Assembly: GCF_000971985.1 (NCBI RefSeq)
Contig: NZ_KQ040799.1
Location: forward strand, 248,001 to 312,000
From: Paenibacillus dauci
GTDB taxonomy: Bacteria; Bacillota; Bacilli; Paenibacillales; Paenibacillaceae
Direction of reading: 5' to 3'
Length of the DNA stretch: 64,000 bases
Shown here one piece after another: positions 17,143-26,649 of this stretch. The translations under genes were made by a program, and so were the position numbers. Under the pieces are notes generated by a model. That model did no database searches. It saw nothing but the letters and a program-made list of their open reading frames with translations, and had not been told where the DNA came from. Position 1 is the first letter of the stretch; every line of letters begins with the position of its first letter.

Positions 17143-17170
17143 TTTACATAATAAACAAGCTTGTTATGTT
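17143..17170 (+). promoter_or_regulatory. Promoter with palindrome before the cation efflux gene
   Basis: TTTACA (17143-17148) and TATGTT (17165-17170) are 16 bp apart, and the perfect 12-bp palindrome AACAAGCTTGTT (17154-17165) fills the spacer. A repressor or MerR-type activator site between -35 and -10 would suit a metal-controlled gene; the regulator is not in the window. Confidence 0.45.
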
Positions 17171-17231
17171 ATCCCTATGCTGATATGCCGATATTATAAT
17201 GGCATGATATAGATTGCAGGAGGCCATAGTA

Positions 17232-18173
17232 ATGAGTAGAACTCTTAATCCATCTATGCTTGCGGCATGGGCCAGTCTGATCAGTAATATCTTACTGACC
17301 CTGCTCAAGCTGATCGTCGGTGTACTGTTCAACAGTCAGGTATTGATTGCAGACGGTATCCATAATGCCGGAGATGTGATCGCTTCGGCGACAGCGCTCG
17401 GCTCCATGCGGATCTCGTCCATGCCACCCGATGAAGACCATCCGTATGGTCACGGCAAAGCCGAAGTCGTCGGAGCCAGTGTGGTTGCCGGTATCCTGCT
17501 GATTGCAGCGCTGTATATCGGTTATCATTCTTTTATGCTGCTGTTCGAGCCGCCATCACAACCACATATCATTGCGCTCATCGCCGCATTTATTTCCCTG
17601 ATCTGGAAACTGCTGCTGTACGTGTACACGATGCGGATCGGACGCGAGACCAACAGCAAAGGCCTAATCGCGACAGCGCAGGATCATCTGGCAGACGTAT
17701 ATGCCTCGGCAGCTGCCTGTGCCGGTATCGGTCTGGGTCTGATTGGTGAAGCGTACGGCTGGTCGCTGCTCTCCTATGGTGATCCGCTCGCCGGTATGAT
17801 CGTGGCCCTGCTGATCCTCAAGCTGGCCTATGAGACAGGACGCGACTCAATCGATATTCTAATGGAGAAAGCTGTTCATCCGGAAAAAATCGAAGCCTAT
17901 ACTACGGTGCTCAAAAATATGCCGGAAGTCAAACGAATCGACCGTATCCGTGCCCGCGAGCATGGTCAATATATTGTAGTCGATGTGCGAATTGGTGTAG
18001 ATGCGACCCTGACGATTCAACAGGGACATGATATCTCGCGAATCATGAAGAAGAATATCATGACCGTAGATACACAGGTTACCGAAGTTCTCGTCCATCT
18101 GAATCCATGGTATGCCGGGGAGGAACCGGCGCATGAAGTGACAGTGGAATTTGATTCACGAAAGCCTTTATAG
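17232..18173 (+). CDS. Cation diffusion facilitator transporter
   Basis: 313 aa from ATG 17232, eight nt after GCAGGAGG; an upstream in-frame ATG at 17214 precedes that site and is unlikely. Six transmembrane segments occur, with the two metal-binding HxxxD-like motifs of the CDF family: DGIHNAGD in TM2 and DHLADVYAS in TM5. The His-rich loop EDHPYGHGK follows TM2-3, and a C-terminal cytoplasmic dimer domain covers ~210-300. It exports Zn, Mn or Fe by proton antiport; the motif set (D..D/H..D) does not fix the metal. Monocistronic with its own terminator. Confidence 0.92.
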   Translation: MSRTLNPSMLAAWASLISNILLTLLKLIVGVLFNSQVLIADGIHNAGDVIASATALGSMRISSMPPDEDHPYGHGKAEVVGASVVAGILLIAALYIGYHSFMLLFEPPSQPHIIALIAAFISLIWKLLLYVYTMRIGRETNSKGLIATAQDHLADVYASAAACAGIGLGLIGEAYGWSLLSYGDPLAGMIVALLILKLAYETGRDSIDILMEKAVHPEKIEAYTTVLKNMPEVKRIDRIRAREHGQYIVVDVRIGVDATLTIQQGHDISRIMKKNIMTVDTQVTEVLVHLNPWYAGEEPAHEVTVEFDSRKPL

Positions 18174-18313
18174 CCTGCTTGAAGTTCAGTTATACCTGTC
18201 GTAATGGCTGGGATCGCTGCAGATTGATCTGTTGGCACTCGTATTTCCTGCAACGAACCTGTTGCTCTTCATACCATATTTTGCTTTTATATTTTTGGCT
18301 TCTGTAATAAAAT

Positions 18314-18359
18314 GCCCTGCTTTCAGTCCGATATCCATGGCTGAAAGCAGGGCTTTTTT
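18314..18359 (+). terminator. Rho-independent terminator of the cation efflux gene
   Basis: 13-bp stem GCCCTGCTTTCAG / CTGAAAGCAGGGC (18314-18326 with 18341-18353) and a six-T run. Confidence 0.9.
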
Positions 18360-18442
18360 GGGCGTTCGATAAATAATGATCATGACCGTGCAGCAGTTGA
18401 TCCGCTGTCTGCAAGTTACTCTTTCGATAAATTGAACTTCTT

Positions 18443-19111
18443 TTAGCCAATTCGAGCCGGACTATTCTGAACAACTTCAAGCCAGTGCTTGGCCAGTAAT
18501 CCGTGACCTGCAGTCGTCGGATGGATACCATCCCATATCCAGTACGAAGCCGGCGCCACTGCACAGGCATCATCCAAAACATCCTGCAGCGGGACAAAGA
18601 CAGCATCGAACTCATCTGCCAGTCTTCGTACAGATGCCGCGCAATCTGCCACGGCCGCTTGCCAGCCAATCCAGTCGTCATCTGTATGTCCCCCCGGCAG
18701 AATAAATGGCTCGCATAATACCAACTGGACCTCCGGCAGTTCTGTCCGTGTATGCTGCAGTAGCTGACGATAGTTATTTTCATATTCAGCGCTATCAAAA
18801 CCTCCGCGTGCTGTTATCGACATCAGGATATCGTTCACACCGATCAGGATACTGATCGTATCTGGCTGCAGCTGCAGGGCATCTTCATGCCAGCGATTCT
18901 GAAGATCGGTGACACGATTACCGCTAATCCCCCGATTCAGGAATACCGGCCGGGAGGCTGCCAGAGTGTGTCCCAGTTCGGCTGCAATCCAGAATGCATA
19001 ACCATGACCCATCACATGATTGGGATCAGCATCCCGTCCACGATTACCATCGGTAATCGAATCTCCCTGAAATAAAATGGTCCGCCGATTATGTACTTTA
19101 TTCTGATCCAT
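18443..19111 (-). CDS. SGNH/GDSL-family hydrolase (esterase)
   Basis: 222 aa, no signal peptide. Four SGNH blocks are visible: GDSIT with nucleophile Ser18, GISGN with Gly61/Asn65, GVND with Asn93, and DGIHP with Asp194 and His197. The layout matches small cytoplasmic acyl hydrolases and carbohydrate acetylesterases such as rhamnogalacturonan acetylesterase-like proteins, so removal of acetyl groups from sugars is a reasonable guess. GAGGAG lies upstream of ATG 19111. It is convergent with the cation efflux gene and divergent from the mannitol operon; sugar-related context is suggestive only. Confidence 0.88.
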   Translation of the reverse strand: MDQNKVHNRRTILFQGDSITDGNRGRDADPNHVMGHGYAFWIAAELGHTLAASRPVFLNRGISGNRVTDLQNRWHEDALQLQPDTISILIGVNDILMSITARGGFDSAEYENNYRQLLQHTRTELPEVQLVLCEPFILPGGHTDDDWIGWQAAVADCAASVRRLADEFDAVFVPLQDVLDDACAVAPASYWIWDGIHPTTAGHGLLAKHWLEVVQNSPARIG

Positions 19112-19633
19112 GTTCCCTGTCTCCTCTCTGCAAAACCCTGTTCATTCTCTCCTTCTAAACGTATTCGGTACCTTCTCGTATTCTCCTATCTTCTGTCTAT
19201 TTTCGATTTTACTGAATATTTATGCGTTTTACTTTCTGAAAAATGTTTAGACAAGTTTTGTTCCGGTTTAATGGATGAAGTAATCAGTATGGCATAGACT
19301 CATATCATCCATCCGAGTCTTGTTTCCAAATGTTCCTTTTGTCACTATTTGTCGCATCCTACCAGCCGATAATGATCTGGATGACCTACAAAAACAACCA
19401 TCTACAGACATCCTCGTCTATACAAAAAAGGAACTTTCCCTATCTGTTGATATACCCATTTCTATTCTTTCTTTACCTTTGTCCCTTATGGTTAAAGGAC
19501 AAATCAAGGCATCTTTCCATTGATCTCTACCCCTCAGAAGCTTAAACTTTTAAGTATAAGAACTAGTTCTATTTTCTCACACTGCTTTCATGATATCGTT
19601 TTCAATCGGAATTTGGAGAGGAGGCTGTCGATT
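19112..19633 (+). promoter_or_regulatory. Upstream region of the mannitol operon
   Basis: 522 bp without a gene. It contains the repeated motif TTTGTCAC...TTTGTCGC near 19334-19354 and a dyad TTTGTCC / GGACAAA (19478-19484 with 19497-19503). TTGTC-type half sites resemble known MtlR operator halves in Bacillaceae, so this is the likely control region. No -35/-10 pair is convincing and no cre site was found. Confidence 0.4.
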
Positions 19634-21760
19634 TTGGAGAAGCTGACCGCACGGCTCACGATGATGCTGCAGTTTCTGGTCGGTTCTCATGGAGAGTATA
19701 TTACAATCCGTGACCTGTCAGATCATCTGGATGTGAGTGAGAAAACGGTCAAGCGTGAACTGCCGGCTGCCGAAGAGTGGCTGCGCAAGCACAAGCTGAA
19801 GCTGCTTCGCAAACCCGGAACAGGACTTGCCCTAGAAGGCAATGAATCCGACTTTGCCAGTACACAGCGTGAACTGGAAGAACAGACACCCCGGAAAGAC
19901 TATACCCGCGAAGAACGGCATTACTTCATTATCAGCGAGCTTCTCTTGTCCAAAGAGCCGATTAAACTATATTCGTTTGCCTCTCAGTTCAAAGTAACAG
20001 AAGGCACACTGAGTAATGATCTCGACCACATTGAACAGTGGCTGTCCTCTTTTGGCATTACACTGGTACGCAAACCAGGTCTTGGCATCTATGTTGAAGG
20101 CACCGAGAGTCATATCCGCTCTGCACTGATTCATCTGCTATATGAGAGTGTCGATGAATACCAGCTGAATCATCTGGTACGCGAACCATTGGCTACCGAT
20201 GAAGAAGCTGGACGTGTCCAGTTCCATATTCGCAATCGATTGCTGAATCTGGTCGATGATGGAATGATGGATCAGCTTCAGCAGTATCTGAGTGATCTGG
20301 AACGGGATACTCGTATCAAATTGACCGATAGCGCGTACATCGGCTTGACGGTGCATCTGGCACTGGCGATCGAGCGCATCCGGCGAGGACAGCGCATTAC
20401 GATTGCGCCCCGCATTTTGGATGAACTCAAGCAACTCAGTGAATTCCAGACCGCACGCAAGCTGGCAGAGCGTCTGGAGCAGTCATTTAACATCCTGATT
20501 CCCGAAGATGAAATGGGTTATATCACCATGCATCTCAAGGGAGCCGAGACTCGCCTTAATGCCGAATCAGATCCCTATTACGAGCATGTAAGCTTCGAAC
20601 TGGTGAAGCTGGCGCGGGATATTCTCAAAATGGCAGAGTCCGAGACCGGATTTGAACTCAAAGGCAATAGCAAACTGTTCGCCGGGTTTATTAACCATCT
20701 CGGTCCGGCAATTGAGCGGCTCCGTCTGGGACTTGATATTCGCAATCCACTGCTCACTCAGATTAAGGAGCAGTATGGGCCGACTTTTGAGATTGCACGC
20801 AAGTGTTCCCGGTTGCTCGGTGAATTCACTCACCGGGAAGTCCCGGAAGCGGAAATCGGTTACCTGGCGATGCATATCGGCGCCATGTCCGAATATGCAG
20901 CTGCCCAGCGTAAGCCGGTCAAAGCCATTATCGCCTGTGCCAGTGGACTGGGAACATCCAGCCTGCTCTCGATTCGGGTCAAGCGGGAATTCCCGTCACT
21001 GCAGATTATCGATGTTGTCTCTTCGGCAGAAGCAGTCAGATTGGAGAATCGAGCAGATATTATTATCTCTACAGTCGAAGTCGACAGTCAGCTACCGACC
21101 GTCCGGGTCTCTCCCCTGCTATCGCCGGAAGATATCCGCGATATCCGTAGTGCCGTATCCCAGCTGGAAGTGAGCGTAGAGAATACGCCTATCGATCAGC
21201 CAGCTGCCGATCCGGCTACACGGTTGACCGATACACTCGGTAATCACAAAGAGACGCTTACTGGGATTCTGGATCTGACTGCCGGATTGGTAATTAAGGA
21301 TCAATTCCGGATCTCATCCGTCTCTGATCTGATCCACCGGATTGCCGGCATGTTCACGGCGTCGACGGAACGCTCCGGCATTCTGGAGCAGGAACTGCAC
21401 GAACGTGAACGTATGGGCGAGACGGTGTTATCACAGGACGGACTGATCCTGCTTCACTGCCGCTCCAGTGTAGTGAACAAGCTCTTTCTCGGTATTATCC
21501 GCTTCAGTGATCCCATATCGGCAGTGAGCAGTCCTACCGAGCTGTATGCTGCAATCGTGCTGCTTGCCCCGAGGGACAGCAGCAAATCCTATCTCGAAGC
21601 TGTAAATGAAGTCAGTAAATCGCTGATCGATCGACCCGGTTTTGTGACCCGGCTGGTCTCCGATCCCCCTGCCGGACTTCAGGCAGAGATCTCCAGCATG
21701 ATGAAAGATCTGTACACACGCAAAATAGAACAATATATGATGGAGGTCGAACAATTATGA
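19634..21760 (+). CDS. mtlR: Mannitol operon activator MtlR (PRD-type)
   Basis: 708 aa from the TTG at 19634, chosen because GGAGAGGAGG (19615-19624) lies 9 nt upstream; the frame is open further up without a ribosome site. Order of domains: two N-terminal HTH parts (1-~150), two PRD domains (~175-390), an EIIB-Gat-like domain with Cys435 in CASGLGTS, and an EIIA-Mtl-like domain with His608 in LLHCRSS. Such activators are switched by PTS phosphorylation: HPr phosphorylates PRDs and mannitol EII dephosphorylates the C-terminal domains. The stop codon overlaps mtlA (ATGA), so regulator and transporter are translationally coupled. Confidence 0.93.
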   Translation: MEKLTARLTMMLQFLVGSHGEYITIRDLSDHLDVSEKTVKRELPAAEEWLRKHKLKLLRKPGTGLALEGNESDFASTQRELEEQTPRKDYTREERHYFIISELLLSKEPIKLYSFASQFKVTEGTLSNDLDHIEQWLSSFGITLVRKPGLGIYVEGTESHIRSALIHLLYESVDEYQLNHLVREPLATDEEAGRVQFHIRNRLLNLVDDGMMDQLQQYLSDLERDTRIKLTDSAYIGLTVHLALAIERIRRGQRITIAPRILDELKQLSEFQTARKLAERLEQSFNILIPEDEMGYITMHLKGAETRLNAESDPYYEHVSFELVKLARDILKMAESETGFELKGNSKLFAGFINHLGPAIERLRLGLDIRNPLLTQIKEQYGPTFEIARKCSRLLGEFTHREVPEAEIGYLAMHIGAMSEYAAAQRKPVKAIIACASGLGTSSLLSIRVKREFPSLQIIDVVSSAEAVRLENRADIIISTVEVDSQLPTVRVSPLLSPEDIRDIRSAVSQLEVSVENTPIDQPAADPATRLTDTLGNHKETLTGILDLTAGLVIKDQFRISSVSDLIHRIAGMFTASTERSGILEQELHERERMGETVLSQDGLILLHCRSSVVNKLFLGIIRFSDPISAVSSPTELYAAIVLLAPRDSSKSYLEAVNEVSKSLIDRPGFVTRLVSDPPAGLQAEISSMMKDLYTRKIEQYMMEVEQL

Positions 21761-23730
21761 GCACTGTAAATGCTTCTGCTCGCGAGAAGAAAAGCGCCAG
21801 AGACCGCGTCCAGGCATTCGGACGTTTCCTGAGCGCCATGATCATGCCGAATATCGGCGCATTTATCGCATGGGGTCTGTTAACTGCCCTGTTTATTCCT
21901 ACAGGACGTATGCCAAACGAAGACCTCGCTAAACTGGTTGATCCGATGATTAAATTTTTGCTGCCTCTATTGATTGCTTATTCAGGCGGTAAAGTAGTTC
22001 ATGGACATCGTGGTGGTGTGCTAGGGGCTATTGCAGCAATGGGCGTTATTGTCGGTTCTGAAATTCCAATGTTTATTGGAGCCATGATCATGGGGCCGTT
22101 AGGCGGATGGATCATCAAGCAATTCGACAAATTAGTAGAAGGCAAAATCAAATCGGGTTTTGAAATGCTTGTTAATAATTTTTCTGCCGGTATTATCGGT
22201 ATGTTACTGGCTATAGCCGGTTTTTATGGAATCGGTCCACTCGTTGTAGGATTTACCAATCTGTTGGAAGCGGGCGTCAACTTCCTGATTAACCACGGAT
22301 TATTACCACTTGTTTCTATCTTTATTGAACCTGGTAAAATTCTGTTCCTTAATAACGCGATCAACCATGGTATCTTTACTCCACTGGGTACGCAGGATGC
22401 ATTGGAACATGGTAAATCCATTTTCTATTTGCTGGAGGCCAATCCGGGTCCAGGTCTGGGCCTTCTGCTTGCATACTGGGTATTTGGTAAAGGCTCAATT
22501 AAAGGTTCTGCACCAGGTGCAATCATCATTCAATTTTTCGGCGGTATTCACGAAATCTACTTCCCTTATGTATTGATGAGACCAATTCTGTTCCTGGCTG
22601 TTATTCTTGGCGGTATGGCAGGTGTATTTACCAACGTATTATTGGGTTCCGGTTTAACCGGTGCTGCTTCGCCAGGTAGTATCATTGCAATCATGGCATT
22701 AGCACCCCAAGGTGGCGAACTTCATGTAATTGCTGGTATTGCTGCAGCTACAATCGTTTCATTCCTTGTCTCTGCTCTCTTCCTGCGCAAAGCTGCAGTT
22801 GGTGATGAAGACTTGGAAAAAGCACAGTCTGCTTCCAAAAACATGAAATCCGGCGGCAATGCTGGTCCAGCACTGACTACATCTGCTGATCTGCAAACCG
22901 GTGAAGTTCGCAAAATCGTATTTGCTTGTGATGCAGGTATGGGTTCCAGCGCAATGGGTGCTTCTTCTTTCCGTAAGAAAGTACAGCAAGCCGGTCTGCC
23001 AATTCAAGTAACCAACTCTGCAGTTGACGCGATCCCTGGGGATGCCGATATCGTCGTAACACAGCAGAACCTGACCAGTCGTGCACGCGGCAAAGCGCCT
23101 AATGCACAGCATGTATCGATCGATAACTTTATCAATAACCCGATCTATGATGAAATGATCAACAAACTCAAAGCAACTGCTGCCGGCAATGCAGAATCTT
23201 CAATTCCTGATGAGGCTGTCGGCGTTAAAAAAGAAGTAAGCGAAGTGCTGAGTCACAATGCTCCACATGTGGTAGAAGATACCAAAGATGGCGTACCTAC
23301 TTCCGGTTCCAGTGTACTGCGCAAGGAAAACATCGTCATGGGTCTCGCCAGCGAACCCAAAGAAGAGGCTATCCGCAGAGCAGGCGAACTGCTTGCTGCT
23401 TCCGGTTATGTGAAGCCTGATTATATAGCTGCCATGCACGAGCGCGAGAAAGTTGCTTCCACTTATATTGGTAACGGTGTAGCTATTCCTCACGGTGTAG
23501 GCGAGGCGAAAAAGCAAATTCAAACCTCCGGTATTGTTGTTCTCCAGTATCCAAACGGCGTTGAATTTGAAGGTGGCAAAGCGTATCTGGTTATCGGTAT
23601 TGCTGGTGCGGGCGGTGAGCATCTGCAGATCCTGACCAAGATCGCTGAGACGATCGAAGATGAATCTGTGGTTCATCATCTGGCCAAAGTTACGGATTCC
23701 AACGAAATCTATCGTACATTCTCTATCTAA
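21757..23730 (+). CDS. mtlA: PTS mannitol transporter, fused EIICBA
   Basis: 657 aa. It carries all three domains in one chain, so no separate mtlF is needed. EIIC membrane domain (~20-350) with GGIHEIYFPYVLMRP; EIIB with phosphorylated Cys391 in FACDAGMGSSAMG; EIIA (~510-657) with phosphorylated His579 in AIPHGVGEAKK. It imports mannitol and phosphorylates it to mannitol 1-phosphate. The start overlaps the mtlR stop by four bases. Codon use in the EIIC part is plainer and more AT-rich than in mtlR, as in highly expressed genes. A hairpin follows before mtlD. Confidence 0.96.
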   Translation: MSTVNASAREKKSARDRVQAFGRFLSAMIMPNIGAFIAWGLLTALFIPTGRMPNEDLAKLVDPMIKFLLPLLIAYSGGKVVHGHRGGVLGAIAAMGVIVGSEIPMFIGAMIMGPLGGWIIKQFDKLVEGKIKSGFEMLVNNFSAGIIGMLLAIAGFYGIGPLVVGFTNLLEAGVNFLINHGLLPLVSIFIEPGKILFLNNAINHGIFTPLGTQDALEHGKSIFYLLEANPGPGLGLLLAYWVFGKGSIKGSAPGAIIIQFFGGIHEIYFPYVLMRPILFLAVILGGMAGVFTNVLLGSGLTGAASPGSIIAIMALAPQGGELHVIAGIAAATIVSFLVSALFLRKAAVGDEDLEKAQSASKNMKSGGNAGPALTTSADLQTGEVRKIVFACDAGMGSSAMGASSFRKKVQQAGLPIQVTNSAVDAIPGDADIVVTQQNLTSRARGKAPNAQHVSIDNFINNPIYDEMINKLKATAAGNAESSIPDEAVGVKKEVSEVLSHNAPHVVEDTKDGVPTSGSSVLRKENIVMGLASEPKEEAIRRAGELLAASGYVKPDYIAAMHEREKVASTYIGNGVAIPHGVGEAKKQIQTSGIVVLQYPNGVEFEGGKAYLVIGIAGAGGEHLQILTKIAETIEDESVVHHLAKVTDSNEIYRTFSI

Positions 23731-23747
23731 TATAACAAGCTTCTTAT

Positions 23748-23783
23748 GGTTAAATCAGCAGCGCATTAGCTGCTGATTTAACC
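23748..23783 (+). other. Intercistronic hairpin between mtlA and mtlD
   Basis: Perfect 15-bp stem GGTTAAATCAGCAGC / GCTGCTGATTTAACC (23748-23762 with 23769-23783), loop GCATTA, no strong T-run after it. It may attenuate mtlD expression or protect the mtlRA mRNA 3' end. Confidence 0.65.
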
Positions 23784-23936
23784 TGTTTATCCATATTCCT
23801 GCCCGTAGACGATGTGTATACGGGCACCTATTTACGGCTGCTGCCCTTTTTGTCCATGATTATTGAAAGCCAATATCCGGCTATCTGAATCTTACTGCAA
23901 ACCGGCAGCAAGCCCATACTTACGGAGGTGCAAGTT

Positions 23937-25091
23937 ATGAAAAAAGCTATTCAGTTTGGTGCAGGTAATATCGGTCGCGGATTTATCGGAGCGTTGCTGG
24001 CAAATGCCGGATATCAGGTGGTATTCGCAGATGTCAACGAACAGATGATCCAGGAGCTGAATGAGAAAAAAAGCTACCAGATCCATATCCTCGACCTGGA
24101 GAAAAGCGTAGAGACGATTACCAACGTCTCCGGCTGCATGTCCAATGGACCGGAAATCATTGACGAAATCGCCAGCGCAGAGATTATTACGACTGCAGTG
24201 GGTCCGAATGTGCTCAAGTTCATCGCTCCTACGATTGCCCAAGGGATTGAAGCCCGCCGTGCTGCCGGTGCAGGTCCACTGAATGTGATCGCCTGTGAGA
24301 ATATGGTTGGCGCAACCAGCCATCTGCAGGAGCAGGTAGAGAGCCATTTGTCCGAAGAAGGCAAAGCCTATGCACGTGAGCATGTAGGATTTGCCAACTG
24401 TTCTGTAGACCGTATTGTCCCTCCTTTCCAGGGTGAGAACCTGCTGGATGTGGGCGTAGAAGCATTCCATGAATGGATCGTGGAAGAGCCGAAGCTCAAA
24501 GGCGGCACTCCGGAGATCGACGGCATGAAGCTGACCGACAATCTGGTCGCTTATGTACAACGCAAGCTGTTCACACTGAATACCGGTCATGCAATCACTG
24601 CCTATCTGGGCTTCCTGAAAGGAATCGAGACGATCGACCAGAGTATCCAGGATGAGTCCGTACGCTCAATCGCCCGTCCTGCCATGGAAGAAAGCGGCGC
24701 AGCACTGGTGAAAAAATACGAATTCGACGCTGCCGAGCATGCCAAATATATCGATAAAATCGAGACTCGTTTCAAAAACCCATATATCCGCGATGAAGTC
24801 ATCCGTGTCGGCCGTGAGCCGCTGCGCAAGCTGGGTCCTGCCGATCGTCTGATCGGTCCTGCCAATATGGCTGCCGAGCTGGGATTGGGCCGTGATCACC
24901 TGCTGCAGGGTGCAGCAGCTGCCTTCCTGTATGACAACAATAACGATCCACAGTCTGCCGAACTCCAGGCGCGTATTCTGGCAGAGGGCGTAGGTTCTGT
25001 AGTAAGTGATGTGACCGGCTTTGCCAAGGATAGCGAAGACTATAACAAGATCATGGCTGCTTACGAGAAATTTAAAAGCTTGAAAGCTTAA
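23937..25091 (+). CDS. mtlD: Mannitol-1-phosphate 5-dehydrogenase
   Basis: 384 aa from ATG 23937, 8 nt after ACGGAGG; an in-frame GTG at 23928 falls inside that ribosome site. It oxidises mannitol 1-phosphate to fructose 6-phosphate with NAD. Seen: N-terminal QFGAGNIGRGFIG nucleotide motif (5-17), NVIACENMVGAT, and the catalytic helix region DNLVAYVQRKLFTLNTGH (with the Lys and His of long-chain polyol dehydrogenases). It completes the mannitol operon mtlR-mtlA-mtlD, all on the plus strand, closed by the terminator at 25132. Confidence 0.96.
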   Translation: MKKAIQFGAGNIGRGFIGALLANAGYQVVFADVNEQMIQELNEKKSYQIHILDLEKSVETITNVSGCMSNGPEIIDEIASAEIITTAVGPNVLKFIAPTIAQGIEARRAAGAGPLNVIACENMVGATSHLQEQVESHLSEEGKAYAREHVGFANCSVDRIVPPFQGENLLDVGVEAFHEWIVEEPKLKGGTPEIDGMKLTDNLVAYVQRKLFTLNTGHAITAYLGFLKGIETIDQSIQDESVRSIARPAMEESGAALVKKYEFDAAEHAKYIDKIETRFKNPYIRDEVIRVGREPLRKLGPADRLIGPANMAAELGLGRDHLLQGAAAAFLYDNNNDPQSAELQARILAEGVGSVVSDVTGFAKDSEDYNKIMAAYEKFKSLKA

Positions 25092-25131
25092 GTTGGACCA
25101 ATAAGCTGCTATCGCTCGCTGAATAAAACAA

Positions 25132-25163
25132 AAGCCCCTAAGCAATTAGGGGCTTCTTTTTTT
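25132..25163 (+). terminator. Rho-independent terminator of the mannitol operon
   Basis: Stem AAGCCCCTAA / TTAGGGGCTT (25132-25141 with 25146-25155), then CTTTTTTT. Confidence 0.92.
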
Positions 25164-25204
25164 ACATATAGATAATCAGATGTACATACATATACGGTTA
25201 AATA

Positions 25205-26230
25205 TCAGAGTACGGCAAACGGACGCTCTGACGGCTTGCCAAACAGATAGCCCTGCGCCAGATTAATACCAATACTGCGACAAAAGTCGAATTCCTCGCG
25301 CCGCTCGATTCCTTCAGCCAGCACATGACTGCCAATATCCCAGGTGCGTTCGGCGATATTGCGGATATCTCGCTGTTTTTGTTCGTCCTGGTCACAGCGG
25401 TCGATTAGGCCACGATCGATTTTGACATAATCAGGCTTGAGCTTGCCGATCAATTCAGGAAGGGAATACCCTGATCCTACATCATCAAGTGCCACATTAA
25501 TTCCGTTACTGCGATACACATTAAAGATATCCTGCAGCTTGGGCATTTCCATAATATTCTCGGTCTCGACCACTTCAAATACAAAATCCTGCGGATCCAG
25601 CTTCAGACGCTCAATCGCTGCAAATGTATGACTGAGACAGTACTGCGGATTATAGATCGATGATGGCAAAAAGTTAATAAACCGCTTCACACCGGTTGGC
25701 AGATGAAGTGCACTGGTCTCAATCGCCGAGATCCGCGCTGCACGATCCAAAAAGGAATGCAGACCGGTACGATGAGCTACTTCGAATAGCTTATACGGCT
25801 GAAATCCCGGACCATCCGGAATCGGACGCAGCAAAAACTCATACGCCATAATCTGCTCCTGCTCATCCACAATCGGCTGCATATGGCTGGTAAACTGCTT
25901 TTGCCGGATAATCTCGACGATATCATGATGCTGCAGGCGCGTGATCAGCGTCGACAAAGGGAACCATGAAGGTTCACCGCCAATATTATCGACTCCCAGA
26001 ATCCCGATCGACAAATCATCGCCCTGCTCACTCGGAAGTTCTCTGACCCAGTGCAGAATATCCAGCATCTGCTCACGGGAGTAGTATGAGATGGAACCAA
26101 TATCTTCTACTATATAAATGTCATATGCCTGCTGTCTGATTAACTGCTCAAGAGAAGGAGAAAGCGGGCGCAAAGACACCGTACCTTGATCTTCAATCGG
26201 TTGAATAAAACTGCATCCGCTACAATTCAT
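25205..26230 (-). CDS. EAL-domain protein (probable cyclic-di-GMP phosphodiesterase)
   Basis: 341 aa. The N-terminal ~110 residues are a domain I do not recognise, starting with Cys3 and Cys6 (MNCSGCSF). Residues ~110-335 form an EAL domain. The signature is EFL in YEFLLRP; metal and catalytic positions appear kept: NFLPSSIYNP, EVVE, LDDVGSGYS, YVKIDR and LAEGIE, ending GYLFGKP. The loop DDVGSGYS departs slightly from DDFGTGYS, which affects dimerisation and activation in other EAL proteins. No GGDEF part and no membrane segment. It would hydrolyse or sense c-di-GMP. Isolated gene; GGGAGG precedes the ATG. Confidence 0.88.
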   Translation of the reverse strand: MNCSGCSFIQPIEDQGTVSLRPLSPSLEQLIRQQAYDIYIVEDIGSISYYSREQMLDILHWVRELPSEQGDDLSIGILGVDNIGGEPSWFPLSTLITRLQHHDIVEIIRQKQFTSHMQPIVDEQEQIMAYEFLLRPIPDGPGFQPYKLFEVAHRTGLHSFLDRAARISAIETSALHLPTGVKRFINFLPSSIYNPQYCLSHTFAAIERLKLDPQDFVFEVVETENIMEMPKLQDIFNVYRSNGINVALDDVGSGYSLPELIGKLKPDYVKIDRGLIDRCDQDEQKQRDIRNIAERTWDIGSHVLAEGIERREEFDFCRSIGINLAQGYLFGKPSERPFAVL

Positions 26231-26577
26231 GGTGGTCCTCCCTGTTACTAAAATACAATATGCGGGTGTTCACGTTTTTAATCCCTATATATATCGGTTG
26301 GCAGAATCCGGATCGTAATACTATTTCTTTACTCTTTCCGAGAAGTTTACCTGTTTTGATAAGATATTTTTGTATTGGAGAAAATAGGTGATTTAAACAA
26401 GCGGCATAGTGCGTTAGAATGATACAATATGTTTATATACCCAATAATAGTACTTTTGTAACAGGATATTAGACGTATATAAAAATAATTAAAGGATTCG
26501 GATGATCACATGGCAAATCTTTATCATAACGTGTCTATCCGATACAATGATCATATTTAATACATACGCATAGATAA
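26231..26577. other. AT-rich intergenic region
   Basis: About 350 bp between the EAL gene start and the next terminator. It holds the EAL gene's upstream region; I found no promoter pair, repeat or small ORF worth calling. Confidence 0.4.
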
Positions 26578-26610
26578 AAAAGACTGCCGGAAATATTCCG
26601 GCAGTCTTTT
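26578..26610 (-). terminator. Rho-independent terminator of the nucleotidase gene
   Basis: 15-bp perfect stem AAAAGACTGCCGGAA / TTCCGGCAGTCTTTT with a 3-nt loop, bidirectional by sequence; on the minus strand it is 40 bp after the stop of the gene ending at 26650. Confidence 0.9.
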
Positions 26611-26649
26611 GGTTGATGGAGTCATCGTCATTAATCTGTATTCACAAGA

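Noticed and set aside
19520-19633. Upstream extension of MtlR by 38 codons
   Set aside because: No ribosome site at the upstream ATG, while GGAGAGGAGG precedes the TTG at 19634 and the family N-terminus begins there.
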